Shown: positions 35,076 through 47,671, numbered from the stretch's first letter. The stretch is 64,000 nt of DNA from Opisthorchis felineus (GCA_004794785.1 SJOL01000924.1:1-64000); one strand, 5' to 3'. Notes: a model not told the origin generated them from the letters alone. Numbers and translations: made by a program.

Positions 35076-36004
35076 GTGATAAAACGCTGCGAAGTATGCT
35101 TAACGGTTGCAGCAGGATTATGTAGGCAACGTGTGTCAAGATCTCCATTGGGGCTTCTTTACTAGGTAAAAAATCAGGATTTGATCTATTTTGCCTAGAC
35201 TCTTCATCATCATTTTTTTGATTAAAGCGGAACTGACGGCTTTTACGAACTCGGAGGAAAGTCTTTCGTAATGCGAAAATAGGGCATTATATCCTGCAAT
35301 TTTACACAAGGTATAGAGTCTGTAGTTTCCATCGGCCACAAACGTATTTGCGAAGAAGAACTGGGTAACATTCTACCTAATGTTGCTTGTTGCTTGTTTA
35401 ACTGTATGTTGAAAACCATCCTTGCATTTTTTTTGCGGTTAAAACTATAGCTACAATGTGGAACCACAAAATATTTGGTGCGCAAATGGTTCTCACTTCA
35501 TTCATTTCTAATGAAACGCAAGCCTGTAAATTAACTGTTCAAAACAACCTATCCGTCACCCGTTATTTCATGGTGCGCGAAAATAGTCACTATTTTATCT
35601 CTTTATATTCGCAACTAAGTAGTTTTCTAACGGATATAAACTTTTTAACCTAATAGCGTGTGTAATCGTTAGTCTTTTTCCAACTCAAAATCATCCGATC
35701 AGGTTTTGTAGTACCTGATTCAAATAAAAGGATCTGCACCTAAAAACCTTGTCAGTGCAATCGCAGTTCATTTATCTTTGTCCGTTCCAAAAGTGGCTAG
35801 TGGATTTAAGCAACTTTCCCCAAGACTTGGTGAAAACGGTTAGTTCTACCCAGAGCTGATCAGTTACTTTTTACCTCAGTGATCGTACAAGCACCCAGTT
35901 TTAATTGGCCAATTTCTCAAAAACGGTATTTTTAGCCGTCAACGATTTCCTAACATTCAACTGCCTTGATGCAAAGCGGAGGACTCCTAGTGAAGAATTT
36001 TTAG

Positions 36005-36025
36005 ATAAGAGAAATTTGGATCTCT
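36005..36025 (+). CDS. MEG-1 candidate 21 nt micro-exon, incompatible with the next exon
   Basis: Acceptor gaagaatttttag and strong donor GTGAGT bound 21 nt reading KRNLDL in phase 1. Its last base is T and the next exon (36,393) begins AG, so direct joining would create TAG at the junction. It can only be used if 36,393 is skipped (joining to 38,339 is open), or it is a false call. Confidence 0.35.
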
Positions 36026-36392
36026 GTGAGTAAGCAGCGCTTAGTGCAGTATTATATCATAGTATTATTGGCCCCAGTTATCCTTGAATATAATCCTTTT
36101 CATAACTTGCCGAAAATGTTTTAGGAAGGTTAGTAAAACAATAACGAAGTTGTACGTCGCCCCCGACTGTTGAATCCATCGTATAACAAAACCACCTCCA
36201 ACTAATATTGTTCATGAAAAATTATATGATATATTGCACACAAGTAACTGTACTGTGTTGCGTACATTACAATGGTTAAGGTATTCAAAATAGGAATTCT
36301 ATAGAACTTAGTGCGAATCATTTGATGAGTCATTGGTTACGGATAACTTTAATAAAATTAAGGTGTATGAAAGTTTATTTTCGTGTCTGCAG

Positions 36393-36416
36393 AGAAAGAA
36401 GAACTTGGGGCAATTG
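36393..36416 (+). CDS. MEG-1 micro-exon, 24 nt (peptide KEELGAI)
   Basis: Acceptor tttattttcgtgtctgcag, 24 nt, strong donor GTGAGT. Phase 1 reading gives KEELGAI. The MEG-2 exon at 52,633 has identical length and phase and reads KDALKKL, sharing Lys, an acidic residue, Leu and a final aliphatic residue (13 of 24 bases agree). The preceding split codon is Glu here and Asp in MEG-2. Confidence 0.65.
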
Positions 36417-38338
36417 GTGAGTTGTTTATCGCGGGTCGCAACCTACTGGTCATTTTACAACTACCAAAAACTGCACGTCTGTGATCGACCCATTGTTAGA
36501 AAACGTAGCTTTCTGGACAAATTTTCATGCAATTTTGCAAGTGCGAACGGCAGAAATCTTCGAAAATTAAGTATAGATGACAAGTTTATGTCATAAATTC
36601 AAGAAAGCCTAAAGAATACTGGGGTAGTGGATGAAGATGATCAGATTTATGATTAACCCTTCAGTATAATTATCCGGATAAGTACAAGAGAAGGGGGAGC
36701 TTAGAATAGCAGCAAAAATGCAGGCAATCATGTCTTTCTTGCAGTGTTGGGCACTGTGTGGATGAACGTTGGCTTTATAAACGAATAAAAAACAACGGGA
36801 TCGAATATCCCCTCCCGATTCACTTAAGCGTCTTCGAATCCCAGAATGCCTTTAAGAATCCCATAATATTCTGTGACGTTAACATTTCTTCAAAAACCTG
36901 AGATTTACTGTTCTCATGGAAACTATATCAGAGAAGGCATAAACCGCCACAAAGGCACTAGTATAATCTATGTCGCATAATGCAAAGATTATTTATCATA
37001 TAGTGCGCACATTTGGTACTGTAATTTGTTCCAGTAACACAATACAAAAATGTTATGGGTGCGTAGATAACCTAGACGTCCTCTTTCACACGACCGTGTA
37101 TTGGTCAGTGTTCATCACTTTGTCTACGTCTGGGTACCGTCATATTGGAACGGAATTTTCTGTTTTTGTGTAAACCCTGGAAAGACTCACTGCAAACATT
37201 CGCCACGCTTGCTTTAAAAAGTTTTCAGGAGAATAATGCCTTATTAGACACGTCAAGTCTGCGGTTACAGCTAGCTGACCTAATTCCAGCTTGATTTATT
37301 CGTAAAACGATCCACAAATACAAAGAATGAGGAGGCAACGAGTTGCAAAGACATATGGTAGTAGTGTGGTAAACAGAAAAAACGAATGAACTTAGTAGAT
37401 GCTGTCGTGATTTTAAAGAACAAAGCGTTTGAAAACAAAGGTCTCAAACATATCATCACATTCTTCCAGCACCGCTTGATGCATATATTTTATTTTTTCT
37501 TAATCCAGTATTCTGGCTTCAGCGTAATTTGGACCTGATCTTTGGTCACTCAAAGCAGCGCAGTCAGTGTTAGTAAAATAGCCAGCACATTTTGACGTGC
37601 AAAGGGCAGTTTATCTGGCAAGTGGTTCTTATGGATGACAGTCTCTTGACAATTACACTTATTGATCAATCTGTATGCACCTGGGCCCGAGGCTGCTTAG
37701 CAGTGTATTGCGAATAAAAGCAGCAATAAACCTACAGCTCTCACAAATATTCTGAAGTGCGACCCCATGAAGATCCATGTCGTCTTTTTCTCACCACTGC
37801 CTGTTCTAATTTAACAGGAGACGCCTATGGATAGATGGGGGATCAGAGTTTGCTTTCTCATGAGCAGAGTAAATTATTTTGGAGGGCAGAGAGTACCTTT
37901 GTACAGAACACACAAAACGTGTTGAAGTTCGTAGCAAGTTTAACAGCCATGATGAAATACATCTAGCTTTTTATTGCTAAGGTAAATGGATAGGCTCCTG
38001 GGTGTTCACTTCCCAGATGAATATTGAGGCATGGCGGAGGATGTCCATTCGGTATCGGATCTCAGTCAGATGTCTTCTACACATTGCTATCCGTCAAGCA
38101 TTTGGCTTATTACTTGTTTATTTTGTCAGGGATCCCTGCTATGTATGACAAAGAGCGTCAATGAGTTTTGTCGTGCTTATTTAGTTTCTATGAGCTAGCC
38201 GATTAGGGCAGCACTCATTTTATGAGGCCGAGCAATGATAAAAGAAGGTTTGGTTGTCTGAGGTATTTCGCACCTTACCTTACGTCTCATTATTAGTAAA
38301 AAATATGAAACTATTTTAAAGATCGGAATTTTTGTCAG

Positions 38339-38356
38339 GTGTGCCATCAAGTATGG
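38339..38356 (+). CDS. MEG-1 micro-exon, 18 nt (peptide VPSSM)
   Basis: Acceptor gatcggaatttttgtcag, 18 nt, strong donor ATGG|GTGAGT. Phase 1 reading gives VPSSM between glycine-forming split codons. It corresponds by position to the 24 nt MEG-2 exon at 54,922 (QESSNVV); the shared SS core suggests homology with a two-codon length change. Confidence 0.6.
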
Positions 38357-39224
38357 GTGAGTAGATTAGACATTTTGTGTAAATGGGCTAAATAATTCGC
38401 CAAGTCTTTAGTTTAGAAACATCTAAGTAAATGATTTTTAGGCAACTTTTTTTACTAGTCTATGTTGTTTTTTTACAACAAGAATATTCTTCACGATTGA
38501 AGTTACGAAAAATAGACGGTGGCTCACTTTTACAAACACGTTTTTCACATATTCCAGGACGCCGAGGTCCTAGAACCAAAAGTGAGCACTTGAAATTTCA
38601 CTGCGTTTTTTTCTGGCGCCTGATGTACAGGCCTCGTCCTGCGAGTTGTCACTTTACTCTTCTACCTGTTTCCAAATCGTAGGCCTTTTGCGCTGCTCAG
38701 TTTACTGCTCAAAAAAGCTGTCATAGGATCATGACCTTATTACGATAAAAAAATTATTTGTCTTCTATTTCGCAATATGAGTGAAATTATTTATAATCCA
38801 AAAATTCAAGGGAGCATTATAAAAATTATACAACAACCTCTCAACTATGAAAACCGAGGTCTTCCGTTTTATTTAACACAGCAGTGCCCAAAACCCTTTA
38901 ATTTGTTCATATATCTCAGGGCATACCAACCAATATTCCGAATAAAATAGTCTTTCCATGGATTGCTTCGCTTTTGCCCATGGAAGTGTGCTCCTCTCAA
39001 AGAAATGTTGCATGTGGGTGTCATCATATTCAGCTAGGAAGTACATAGCCATCATACCAATAATACCGTGATAGATCAGAACTCCAACCACAAAATATGT
39101 GATGGGACCAAGTGCTGAGGTGCGTACTTCTTGTTATCGGTGGAATGTTTTATGAAATAATGCCTCAAAATCTGTTGAAGGGGGCGCTAACCTCTTCATC
39201 TGGCAACTCTGTTTATTTCTCCAG

Positions 39225-39415
39225 GTTATTTTACCTGTTCTAAGAGCAATAATGGGCAGCAATCATGTCTAAGACTTCGTATTATAAATGAACACAAGGT
39301 CATGAAGAGCGTAGTGCTAAATAACAGTGTAAATAATGTTTTCCAGAATAGATACCGCAGTAAACGTTTAAAAAACGACCTTGTTGAAAGTCGAAATAAT
39401 AGCAGGCGAACGTGA
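39225..39415 (+). CDS. MEG-1 terminal exon
   Basis: A very strong acceptor (caactctgtttatttctccag) opens 62 codons in phase 1, beginning YFTCSKSNNG and ending in a very basic tail (RYRSKRLKND ... NNSRRT), then TGA at 39,413-39,415. It has two cysteines (YFTC and QSC), possibly a disulphide pair in a secreted product. An AATAAA occurs near 39,686 as a possible polyadenylation signal. Its first bases resemble the MEG-0 terminal exon. Confidence 0.55.
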
Positions 39416-40380
39416 CATTCCCAATGCCTTCTTCACGTGAATAATGCGGCAAGTTTAGTGAAACAGTCGAAATGCCAATACCAATTCGGCCATTTGAAAA
39501 ATTGAAACCGATAATCAAGCAGCTTGTGTGGTCGCGGTTGTGCCGTTTTGTAAAGTTCAATTCGGTACAAGTAATGATACAGGCGCAATTTTTCTGGACA
39601 ACAGGACACGTAATTTGATAATATTAAACCATGAGCCTTATTGTGAAGCAGCTGCTTTAGAATGGTGTAAAACTCGTCTCCGCAAAAATAAAACCGGAGA
39701 TTTCCTTACCTACATGCTACATGAGTTTCGCCTTCCTTCAGGAAAGTAAATGCATATATTGTCATATAATTTAATTGACTATAACCTAACAACCACTAAT
39801 AATGTCACATTGGTTGTCGAAAAAGTTTGAATTTAGACGAAACTTTTATTGCATAAGTGAAGCTAAAGTCTCAGAAAGCAATGTCTGTTCGTACTTTCTT
39901 AGGTGTGAATCATCAGCAATGCGTATCTCCCGAACCAACAAGGAGGTCACAACTGATAACCTCCTGGCTATTGGTTGAAAATAACTTTTCCGTCACTTGA
40001 GACAGATCACCGTTTAATTACGTCTCATTTAGACACGATGTAGCACCAATTACCCTTCAGTTAGTGAATTTGCAACAAGCAGTTACATATTTACTAGTCA
40101 CTTGTGTGACAACTTCACCTATGCGGACAAAACAATTATGAAAATATTGTTCAGCGGCTGTAACGGCAAACGAACTAAAAGATGATCAGAAGGAAGGAGA
40201 GATTACTTGACGATCAAACGTCCCACCTAAGAGGTCGTCACAGGAGGAGGCATTGAACACTTGACCACGCGATGTCTGTTCCATGAATGAAGGATAAAGC
40301 CCCCAGTAGATTAATCACTAAAGTCAAGTCTCGATTGTACTTTAGGGTTTCAGTTAATTCCTCGAAATTAGCGGAGTGTC

Positions 40381-40719
40381 TGTAAGTGGTTGAAGGCCTT
40401 TCAGCACTTTATCCGCTGGTGTAAGGAGGAAAGCCCTTTGCCGCCAAGTCGTATATTGGCAAAACCAGCAAAATGTTACAAACTATTGGACAGGAAAGTA
40501 AACATCTCATATGCACGTCTTTTTTAAAACCTGAACATCCTCATGTGTCTTCTTGAACTTTTGTGAATATTCACTGACTATCGCGTAATTGTAAACGAAC
40601 GCTGCAATGCAGTTCCACAGGTTCCGCAATAAACCCTACCTTCCATTAGACGCAAGGCGGAGTTACGAGAAACCCACGTACTACTTGCATGCCTCATCAG
40701 TAGTATCCGCCGTTACACA
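40381..40719 (-). repeat. Gypsy C 3' LTR
   Basis: On the minus strand it starts TGTGTAACGGCG directly after a purine tract at 40,719 and ends CCACTTACA at 40,381 (339 bp, TG...CA). It is alignable with 19,529-19,861 of Gypsy B over nearly its whole length. Confidence 0.65.
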
Positions 40720-42600
40720 CCTTTTTCCTTTAAAGGCCGCATGCCACCGATTTCCATCTACCTCTGTTAGGTGGGCCCCAGGAGCTGCTATATTCGGCAG
40801 CTCTATGGGTGTATCAAGCCACTTCTGAAGCTGAGTGCCATTTACTCTTTTCGATCCCCGACCGTCCTGAATTGTATAAACGTTCCCCCGGCGATCGGTG
40901 ACGACGAACGGAACTTGCCATCGACTGCCCAGCTTCCGCGACCCCAGTTTACTCCTTCCAGAATTCTGATGATCCTTCCACTTGACCTTTGCACCTATCG
41001 GGAATGATCGTGCCTTTCTACTTTCCGATTTCTGTCTAGTCCCTTCCTGAACAGCAGTCAAACTTTCTCGAACATTCCTCCTTTCCTCTCCTAGCCCCTC
41101 CGGAGACAAGTGTGTTGTTGGCCACAACCAAATTTTTTTTATCAAGGCGTGGCTGTGGACCGTACATCAGCATCAACGGGGACTTGCCTGTGGCTGGCTG
41201 TGCTGAAGCATGAGGTGCTAGCAACACCGCCGACAGGTTCACTTCCCACTCACCTCCTTTGGCCGCCAGCCACACTCTGATAATTCGGTTATTGCGTTCG
41301 GTTAGGCCATTTGTTTACGGGTGATAGGGTGTAGTACTGAATCCTCTAATGCTCTGTTTTTGCAAACAACCCCTGAATTCTTCGCTCTCAAAGCTAGGCT
41401 CCTGATCCATCGGGATCATTTTTGGCTCTCCAGAGTTCGCCACGATGTGATGCATTACCACTTCGCTGATTTGGCACGGTTGCCACTCAGAACCACCGGG
41501 ACAGGTGTTCTATCATTATCATGATACATTAATTTCCGCCGGTCGTCACCGGAAAGGGGCCCATGACGTCAGCTGACCATAACTCACCGATATCTGAGAC
41601 AGGGAGGGTTGCTATTTTCGTATCCCTTTTGTCACTTGGCACCGCTTACAGGATACCACATAATCAGTTAACTCACTTCTCATCCCTGGCCATTAGGCTT
41701 TCTGTCAAAGCAAGTCGGATGCCTTGGTGCACCCGGTGTGCGCCATCTCGTGTCATTCAACAATCATGACGCGAGGTATGATGGCAGCCGAACATCAGAG
41801 TTTGTGGCATTCCAGGATATTTTGCCAGCTTCACTCAGACTCAGCCTATCGAAGTGACTCTGGAACGTTTCCAGTTCCTTTTCTCCCTCTCCGTTCTCAA
41901 TACTACTTCAATCCAACAAAGCGGCTGCAGCTATCTGTTACAGTATCCTGCTATCGGAGTTGCACCAACCTTCCGAGATCCAGATCAACGACGAGGCTAT
42001 TGGCACAATCATGATCCTGGGGGCCTCATCTTCAGCCTCTGGTCTTAAGAGCCAATCAACTAGGTGATGTTCCTTCCCTGGCACACGCCTGATCGTAAGG
42101 TTGTACCCTTGCTAACGGGGTGCCCAGCGCGCGAGCTTTTCGCGAGGATCTCATGTGGTCCTGATCCACTCCAGGGGTTTATGATCGGTCTCGACATGAA
42201 ATCTTTGTCCAAGCATGTATGGCCTCCGCTTATGCAGGGCCCAGATGATCGCTAAACATTCGTTCTCAATAGTTAAGTACTTCTGCTCAGAGACTGGCAT
42301 ATTCGGTGACTCGATTCCTCTGCTTTATGTCCGCGCCGATACCGCGGTCACTAGCGTCCGTTGCAACAGTAAACATCTCCCCGACCCTTGGCAGTTTGAG
42401 GGTCAGTTGCTGATCCAGCATCCGCGCTTTGACACGTTCAAAAGCATCATGTGCTTCCCTGGTCCATTTGACTTTCCAATTTTGCCCGAGCAAGTCGTAC
42501 ATTGGAGCAGCAACCTTGTTGAAATCGCTGACAAACCGGCTGCAGTATTCTGCTTTGCCGAGAAACTGCCGTAGGGACCGCTTTGACTTGGGAACAGCAC
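40381..42600 (-). mobile_element. Gypsy C: 5'-truncated relative of Gypsy B between MEG-1 and MEG-2
   Basis: Minus-strand order: RT connection (FLGKAEYCSRFV near 42,560), RNase H (ATDASDRGIGADI, frame 42,502-42,287), integrase pieces (VVSCKRCQVTKG near 41,660), and a 154-codon open frame at 41,145-40,681 with WPTTHLSPEGLGEERRNV, ARSFPIGAKVKWKDH and NGTQLQKWLDTP. The 3' LTR follows. Homology starts abruptly at about 42,600 in the RT thumb, so everything upstream (LTR, gag, protease, most of RT) is missing. It matches Gypsy B closely and is likewise inactive. Confidence 0.75.
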
Positions 42601-42961
42601 AGTCCGTGTACAGTAAAAGACAGTAAAAAGACTTATTGTTTTTTTATAATTGTAAGGGGCACGTCTCACGGAACAATAAAATTCGCTTCACTTAGTTCAG
42701 TGTATGACATAAACTACATAAAACAGGTAGCGTGGAATCGGAGCTTCGCTCATGTGTGGGTGGTTTGCTACAAGCATGCTGACTTGTGAATTTTGACGCA
42801 TTAGATATCACTGATGGATATTACGTGTTTTATGTAATAACCCAGGAACGAATCTTTTGAATCTACACAGAAACATACTTGAGGAAAGGGCTTAACGAAC
42901 AGGGATTCTTCTACAACATTTGACTACTCAAACTTATGGGCATAGATGTTTCACTTTTGGA

Positions 42962-43013
42962 ATGTTACCCATGATATGCTTAGTCCTATTTGGGGTTTGG
43001 AAATCAGCCAACT
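42962..43013 (+). CDS. MEG-2 exon 1: signal peptide
   Basis: ATG at 42,962 begins MLPMICLVLFGVWKSAN, a hydrophobic leader with a KSA cleavage-type end, then one base before donor GTAAGC (phase 1). It resembles the MEG-1 and MEG-3 leaders in position, length and phase, but I could not align its bases convincingly. No acceptor is evident immediately upstream, so the transcript may simply start here. Confidence 0.5.
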
Positions 43014-43984
43014 GTAAGCCACTATTACGAAAAGATCATGTTGGGAAGATTATGTTGCAAACCATCAACTTTTTGTTTTGTATCGTACATACTATCATCC
43101 GGTGTAACAAAAACTGTATGCTGCACTCAACGGACTGGCTAGCGTACGTAAGCATGCGGGGCATTTTATCTTCTGAAGGCAAAAACGTTGACAAACATCG
43201 TGTGGTACCAAACTGCAGAAAGTAGGTCCACTTTCGTGATAGTTTTAGGATGCTACTTCCTGCAAAAAAAACTGACTCAGCTTTTGTCAGCTTTTCATCA
43301 TACGCAATCAACAGACTATGGGTAGCTCATACGATGAATGAAAATCCCATCTGAGAAGTTGTCACTCGAGGATTCAGTGGCGTTGATTCCGTGATTGAAA
43401 GATAAAACGCGCTGTGTCCTGTCCATTAAACAGCTAAACACACTACCAGTCAGCCGTTCGTGGACGCACGCCATTGTCCTAGGTGCCAGTTTGGAGTTTG
43501 TACTCAAAACTCTCCAAGTTTCGCTTAATATGCCACATATAACTTGATTCTGTTTAAATTCTAGTTGGTTTAACCGTTGACTGAAGAGGGCAGATTAAAT
43601 TCTTATTGTCGGGATAGTACTTCTTAGAAAGAACATTTGAGAAAAGATTTTTGTAAGAAAACCTACAAGTTGCATTCTCCGGGAGGAACAAAGTGCACTA
43701 GTTGAAGCGGCTGTTTCAGCAAAGCATGCTTTTGGCACAGATTGGAAATAAAACGATAACTAGGTTATACATAATTGAGTCTTTTCACAAATGAACACAC
43801 AGACGGAATCTAGAGCGAAACTACTCCTCTATCTACACTAATCTCTTAGACTTCTTATATGTCCGTCTTAGGGAATGCTCTTGCAATTTCGGTAGATCTA
43901 TGTAAGGGCAATCCTTTATACACTGAAGAAGCTATCATCGCCCGGCGCCTTCGTCAATTACGGATAAGAGATTCTGCTATAGAG

Positions 43985-44075
43985 GAGAATGTTGGTGGCT
44001 CAGGTGGCGCAGATAGTCGCTGGTTTGTCGGCTGAGCTGCGCGCATAAATATTAGTTATGGTAGTAATCCTCTAA
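43985..44075 (+). repeat. Short dispersed repeat, copy 1 of 3
   Basis: Contains ttggtggctcaggtggcg, then cgctggtttgtcggctgagctg. Related blocks occur at 46,100-46,175 and 57,790-57,900, all in the same orientation and in introns of the array. No coding capacity is visible; it may be a SINE or a LINE 3' end. Confidence 0.5.
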
Positions 44076-44344
44076 TGTTTACATGATGGTAAGAATGGTA
44101 TTATCCCACCTCATTTTTGCGTCATTTTGATTATAATTGCACGGTGTCTTAATTTCTTAGGCATCGCCCTTGCTAAACCAGTTCTTGTCCTGCAGAAGCC
44201 AGATATTTCCGGGTATTGCTCAACAGTTCGGAAAGAATAGAGCGGCTCGACAAACCACACAGACTGATAAGTTGAGGTGTTGTGATTTGCCAGCATGATA
44301 ATTCGAGTGCATGCTCTATGTCTTATAATGAAGACAGCAACACA

Positions 44345-44860
44345 TTCGCAATGTAAATCAGATGACCGGGTGTTCATTGCCTAGTATGACCAAAAATATG
44401 CAGTACTTGTAGACGATAAAGAGCGTGGAATGCAGATCCGGAGGAAACCAAAAATCTAATAGCACCAAGGCAAATAGGGGAGGGTTTGCGAGACATTGGT
44501 GTAGTTGCGCACACTTCGAATCATTTGGCTATGCAGACTGTCACTTGAGACTTGTATTCCTCGCGGTCGGTGTGAGGGAGGTCTACCAAATTTCGATTGT
44601 ATAATTATATCTCGCGTCAGACAAAGTAAACAGTCAGTTGTATGGTAAGTCGGGTTGGTTGAAAGATGAAAATTTTTGTTGGGTGAACTACGGTGGACGT
44701 GAGAAAATTTTATTCCACTATTCGGGCTGAAGCTATTTTGTAAGGATGTAAACTGTTACCTCTTGGGTTCATAATGCACACATTGCACTGCACACTGAAG
44801 GAAACGCGTTCTTTTGAATGTAACAGGTGGTCGTACAGTCAGTGAGTTGTTGTTTCCTTG
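44345..44860 (+). repeat. Intronic segment duplicated from or to 29,440-29,935
   Basis: Partner of the MEG-1 segment, same orientation, alignable over about 500 bp including cagatgaccgggtgttcat, tattcctcgcggtc, aacagtcagttgtatg and ccactattcgggctgaagc. It ends at the 15 nt micro-exon at 44,827. Confidence 0.7.
44827..44841 (+). CDS. MEG-2 micro-exon, 15 nt (peptide GRTV)
   Basis: Acceptor cgttcttttgaatgtaacag, 15 nt, strong donor GTGAGT. Phase 1 reading gives GRTV. It occupies the position of the MEG-1 18 nt exon at 29,906 within the duplicated segment and is one codon shorter. Confidence 0.5.
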
Positions 44861-45288
44861 ATTTTGTTCACCGTAATTCAACGTAGACAGCTGGATTTTT
44901 AGAACGAATGATCTATTTATAACACATATATGTATGATGTCTTAAAAGGATTGTGTTTGTGGACTGTAAAATGAATTTTCGGGTCGATTTGGTAGACCTT
45001 TTAACCAGCCGGGGTTTTCAGAAATCTTGCAGGAATGCATTAACGGTGGCCTCGTTTGTCCTACAGAATTTCAAAAAAACAGCAACGCACAACTAAACAC
45101 CTTAAATGTATGTCAGTTACTGCTGTAAAATCTTCGAATGTAAAGATTTTGTAGAAGGCTTAATTGTACTTTAATATACAATTAAATCTGAGAAACGAAA
45201 ATTAATTCAAGTAATAAAGAGGAAGGAAGTTTTATGTTATGCTGATTGCCGACAAACGTGACTATAAGTTAGTCGTCAAAATAATCAG

Positions 45289-45303
45289 GGCAAATAAATG
45301 TTG
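45289..45303 (+). CDS. MEG-2 optional 15 nt micro-exon (candidate)
   Basis: A strong donor (TTG|GTGAGG) follows 15 nt reading QINV in phase 1, but the acceptor (gtcaaaataatcag) has a poor pyrimidine tract. Reported only because it resembles the 28,547 candidate in MEG-1. Confidence 0.25.
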
Positions 45304-46099
45304 GTGAGGTAGCACCGGATAATTAAGATTGTCTGGTATAATCAAGTTAGTACAACGTGCATTACAGATACATGCTAATTCCCAATTCAGTCGGTGACTT
45401 CACACAGCAGATGGTACACAACTGTCCGTGTAGAAATGAACAGCTACAAGAAAAAGGTATTTTAAAAAGATCAGTTATGTCGGGTCTCCTAAAGCTTATA
45501 TTGGAATCAGGAGACGAGTTTGCAGGCATGACTTTTCTAGTTAGAATTAGGAGAACGTTTGCAACATCTTCATGTAAAAGGCCTACAAACAATGAAGTAT
45601 TTTATGCTCTCTCTTTGCTTCTTCATTACTTATTTACTTCTGGGTTGTAGAAACCAAACATTAGTTTTTCGTAAAGTAATGGTCTATCATACTTGTGTTA
45701 CGGTGCTCCTTTAATCGGCCTCCTGGAATAACATCCAGCTCTTATTGGTATGTTGTGTTACCCAAAGTTGATCAGGTTAAAGGATTCTCGTTTAGCTGGA
45801 CGGTTGTGAATACTTAACACAACGCGCGAAGAACGTGACAATAAATCTTATATTGTGCTGGATTTAATTTTCACATGCAATCCGGTCCTCGAAGGACCCA
45901 GTAGGTAAACAAAATTCTACTTCTCACAGCTACGTATAAGTTGCAATTTATACATCATATCAAAATACTAGAACCAGTGAAAGTAAATCTGCCGCGCTTT
46001 TGCTCAGCAGTAAAGTGTGGAAATAATCAAATCAGGCACACTGATGCTTAAATCTAATGTTACCAAAAATATAGAATAGTAACCCTTTTCTATAGAGGA

Positions 46100-46175
46100 A
46101 AAGTTGGTAGCTCAGGTAGCGTAGATGGTCGTTGGCTTGTTCCCTGAGCTGGGCAATTTGATTGCAATAGTAACT
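46100..46175 (+). repeat. Short dispersed repeat, copy 2 of 3
   Basis: Contains ttggtagctcaggtagcg and cgttggcttgttccctgagc, followed by tgggcaatttgattgcaa, matching the other copies at 43,985 and 57,790. Confidence 0.5.
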
Positions 46176-47671
46176 CTCACGTATATGGACCTAGTGTATA
46201 TTGCTAGAACGGTCAATTGATAAGCATTTAAAGTATTTTAATATATTGGCAGATCACGCCGTGCTAGTTGTTCAAATTGCAAGTGAAAACTAGTTTCCTC
46301 ACTTTAACTGAACTCTTGGAATTTAACGGATTTATCTTAGGCATGTTTAAAGCCGCGCACAGATCATATATCACTCTGTGCGGTCATTCATGTATATAAC
46401 TGCCTTAGTTTCGAACCTTTTCCCGTCCCATAAACATTCATATCATTCTACTTCCGTCTAGGCGAATAAATACAACGAGGCTTAGAAAAAACGATCTTAA
46501 CATTATGACTGACGACATTCGTATTTCCTATATGGGGACTTCCCATTAAACTGTGCGAGCTTATCTGTTCGCTAAACTAAAGCGTTGCGCATCCTTTTCA
46601 GTAACCTGCATCATAACTCACAAGTATAGACACTTTAGTACATATCTATTGTTGTGGCATATTAAGTTGTCTTCCCGGGCGAATATTTCTAGTGCGGTGG
46701 TTCGCATGAATTTGGTAGGGTGGTTGTCTGAATTCGACATGTGTAACAGCGATTCATCTCCTTGTGCATATGCCACATGGCTGAAAAGCTGTGTAGCTTT
46801 CTTGGACTCTGTGTTTATATTTTCTTCAACAGAAATTTTCAGGCGAGGATATGTTTAAATTACGCAGTTGCTTTTTGGGCAGAAAAGTAGAACCAGTAGA
46901 ACCACCATGGTGATTGGAATTTTCACACGATGTGAGCAATATGTAGCCCATTTTCCGGAATAATTGAAATGCTGTTAAAGGAGGCTTTAAATGTGAGGAA
47001 TACCAATGAATTTCATAGTCTTTTTAAAATATCCATCAAGACGGCTTTATAAATATCTGCCGGTTGGATGAACGGATTTTTGGAGAATTCTCAAAGGGGC
47101 CGCAAAAATCGACGAGGTTAAGACCACCAAAATGGCGTTAAATAGAGCAAATCCTTTTGATACCAACACATTTTATTGGTAGGCGGGAGGAATGTTGGAC
47201 GGAATGGACTATGGCTGTGATAATATTTCATATGTAACACACTTCAATTAGTAGCTCAGAATGCCACTTTTAGCGTTACTAACAGAACAACTTGGTTTTC
47301 CTCAGATTTTCGATAAACTTTTAGTTAGTATTTGACCAGAGGCGACTTCTGTTTAAAGAGAAACAGTGAACTGGATCACTGTACCTAACTACCCCTGCTT
47401 GAAACCAACTTAACGCGTCAATCTGACACTTCACATTAGAGTTTGCAGCAAGAAGGTGCTAATCAATTTCTACCCCACTATAAGGCGCTGCCTAGTGAGT
47501 TGCTTAAGTGTACAGGCCCGAAGAAAAGGGGGCAACATAGCAAATAGTGGAGTAGGTCTCATGCAAAGCAAAATATGCTTGATTTTAACAGCTGCTTATA
47601 TAAACACTTGCACAAATGCAGCACAAAATCGAGTGTTGACAAAAAGCTTTCTATTCTTCCTCATTTTTTAG

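Larger units (their letters stand above)
26641..39415 (+). other. MEG-1: micro-exon gene for a small secreted protein (gene span)
   Basis: The core model joins seven exons: 26,641-26,707 (signal peptide), 29,906-29,923, 33,486-33,509, 34,223-34,246, 36,393-36,416, 38,339-38,356 and 39,225-39,415. All introns are GT-AG and phase 1, every internal exon is a multiple of three, and no junction creates a stop. From the ATG at 26,662 this gives 114 codons spread over 12.7 kb. This is the architecture of flatworm micro-exon genes, which encode secreted peptides varied by exon skipping. The function is not known. Extra candidate exons at 28,547, 30,554, 35,064 and 36,005 may be optional. Introns hold a SINE (32,777) and a segment shared with MEG-2. 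Confidence 0.65.

Noticed and set aside
40607..42669. Plus-strand open frames over Gypsy C
   Set aside because: They are antisense shadows of the minus-strand pol sequence.
44064..44087. 24 nt exon candidate with GTAAGA donor
   Set aside because: All three frames contain a stop and the acceptor lacks a pyrimidine tract.
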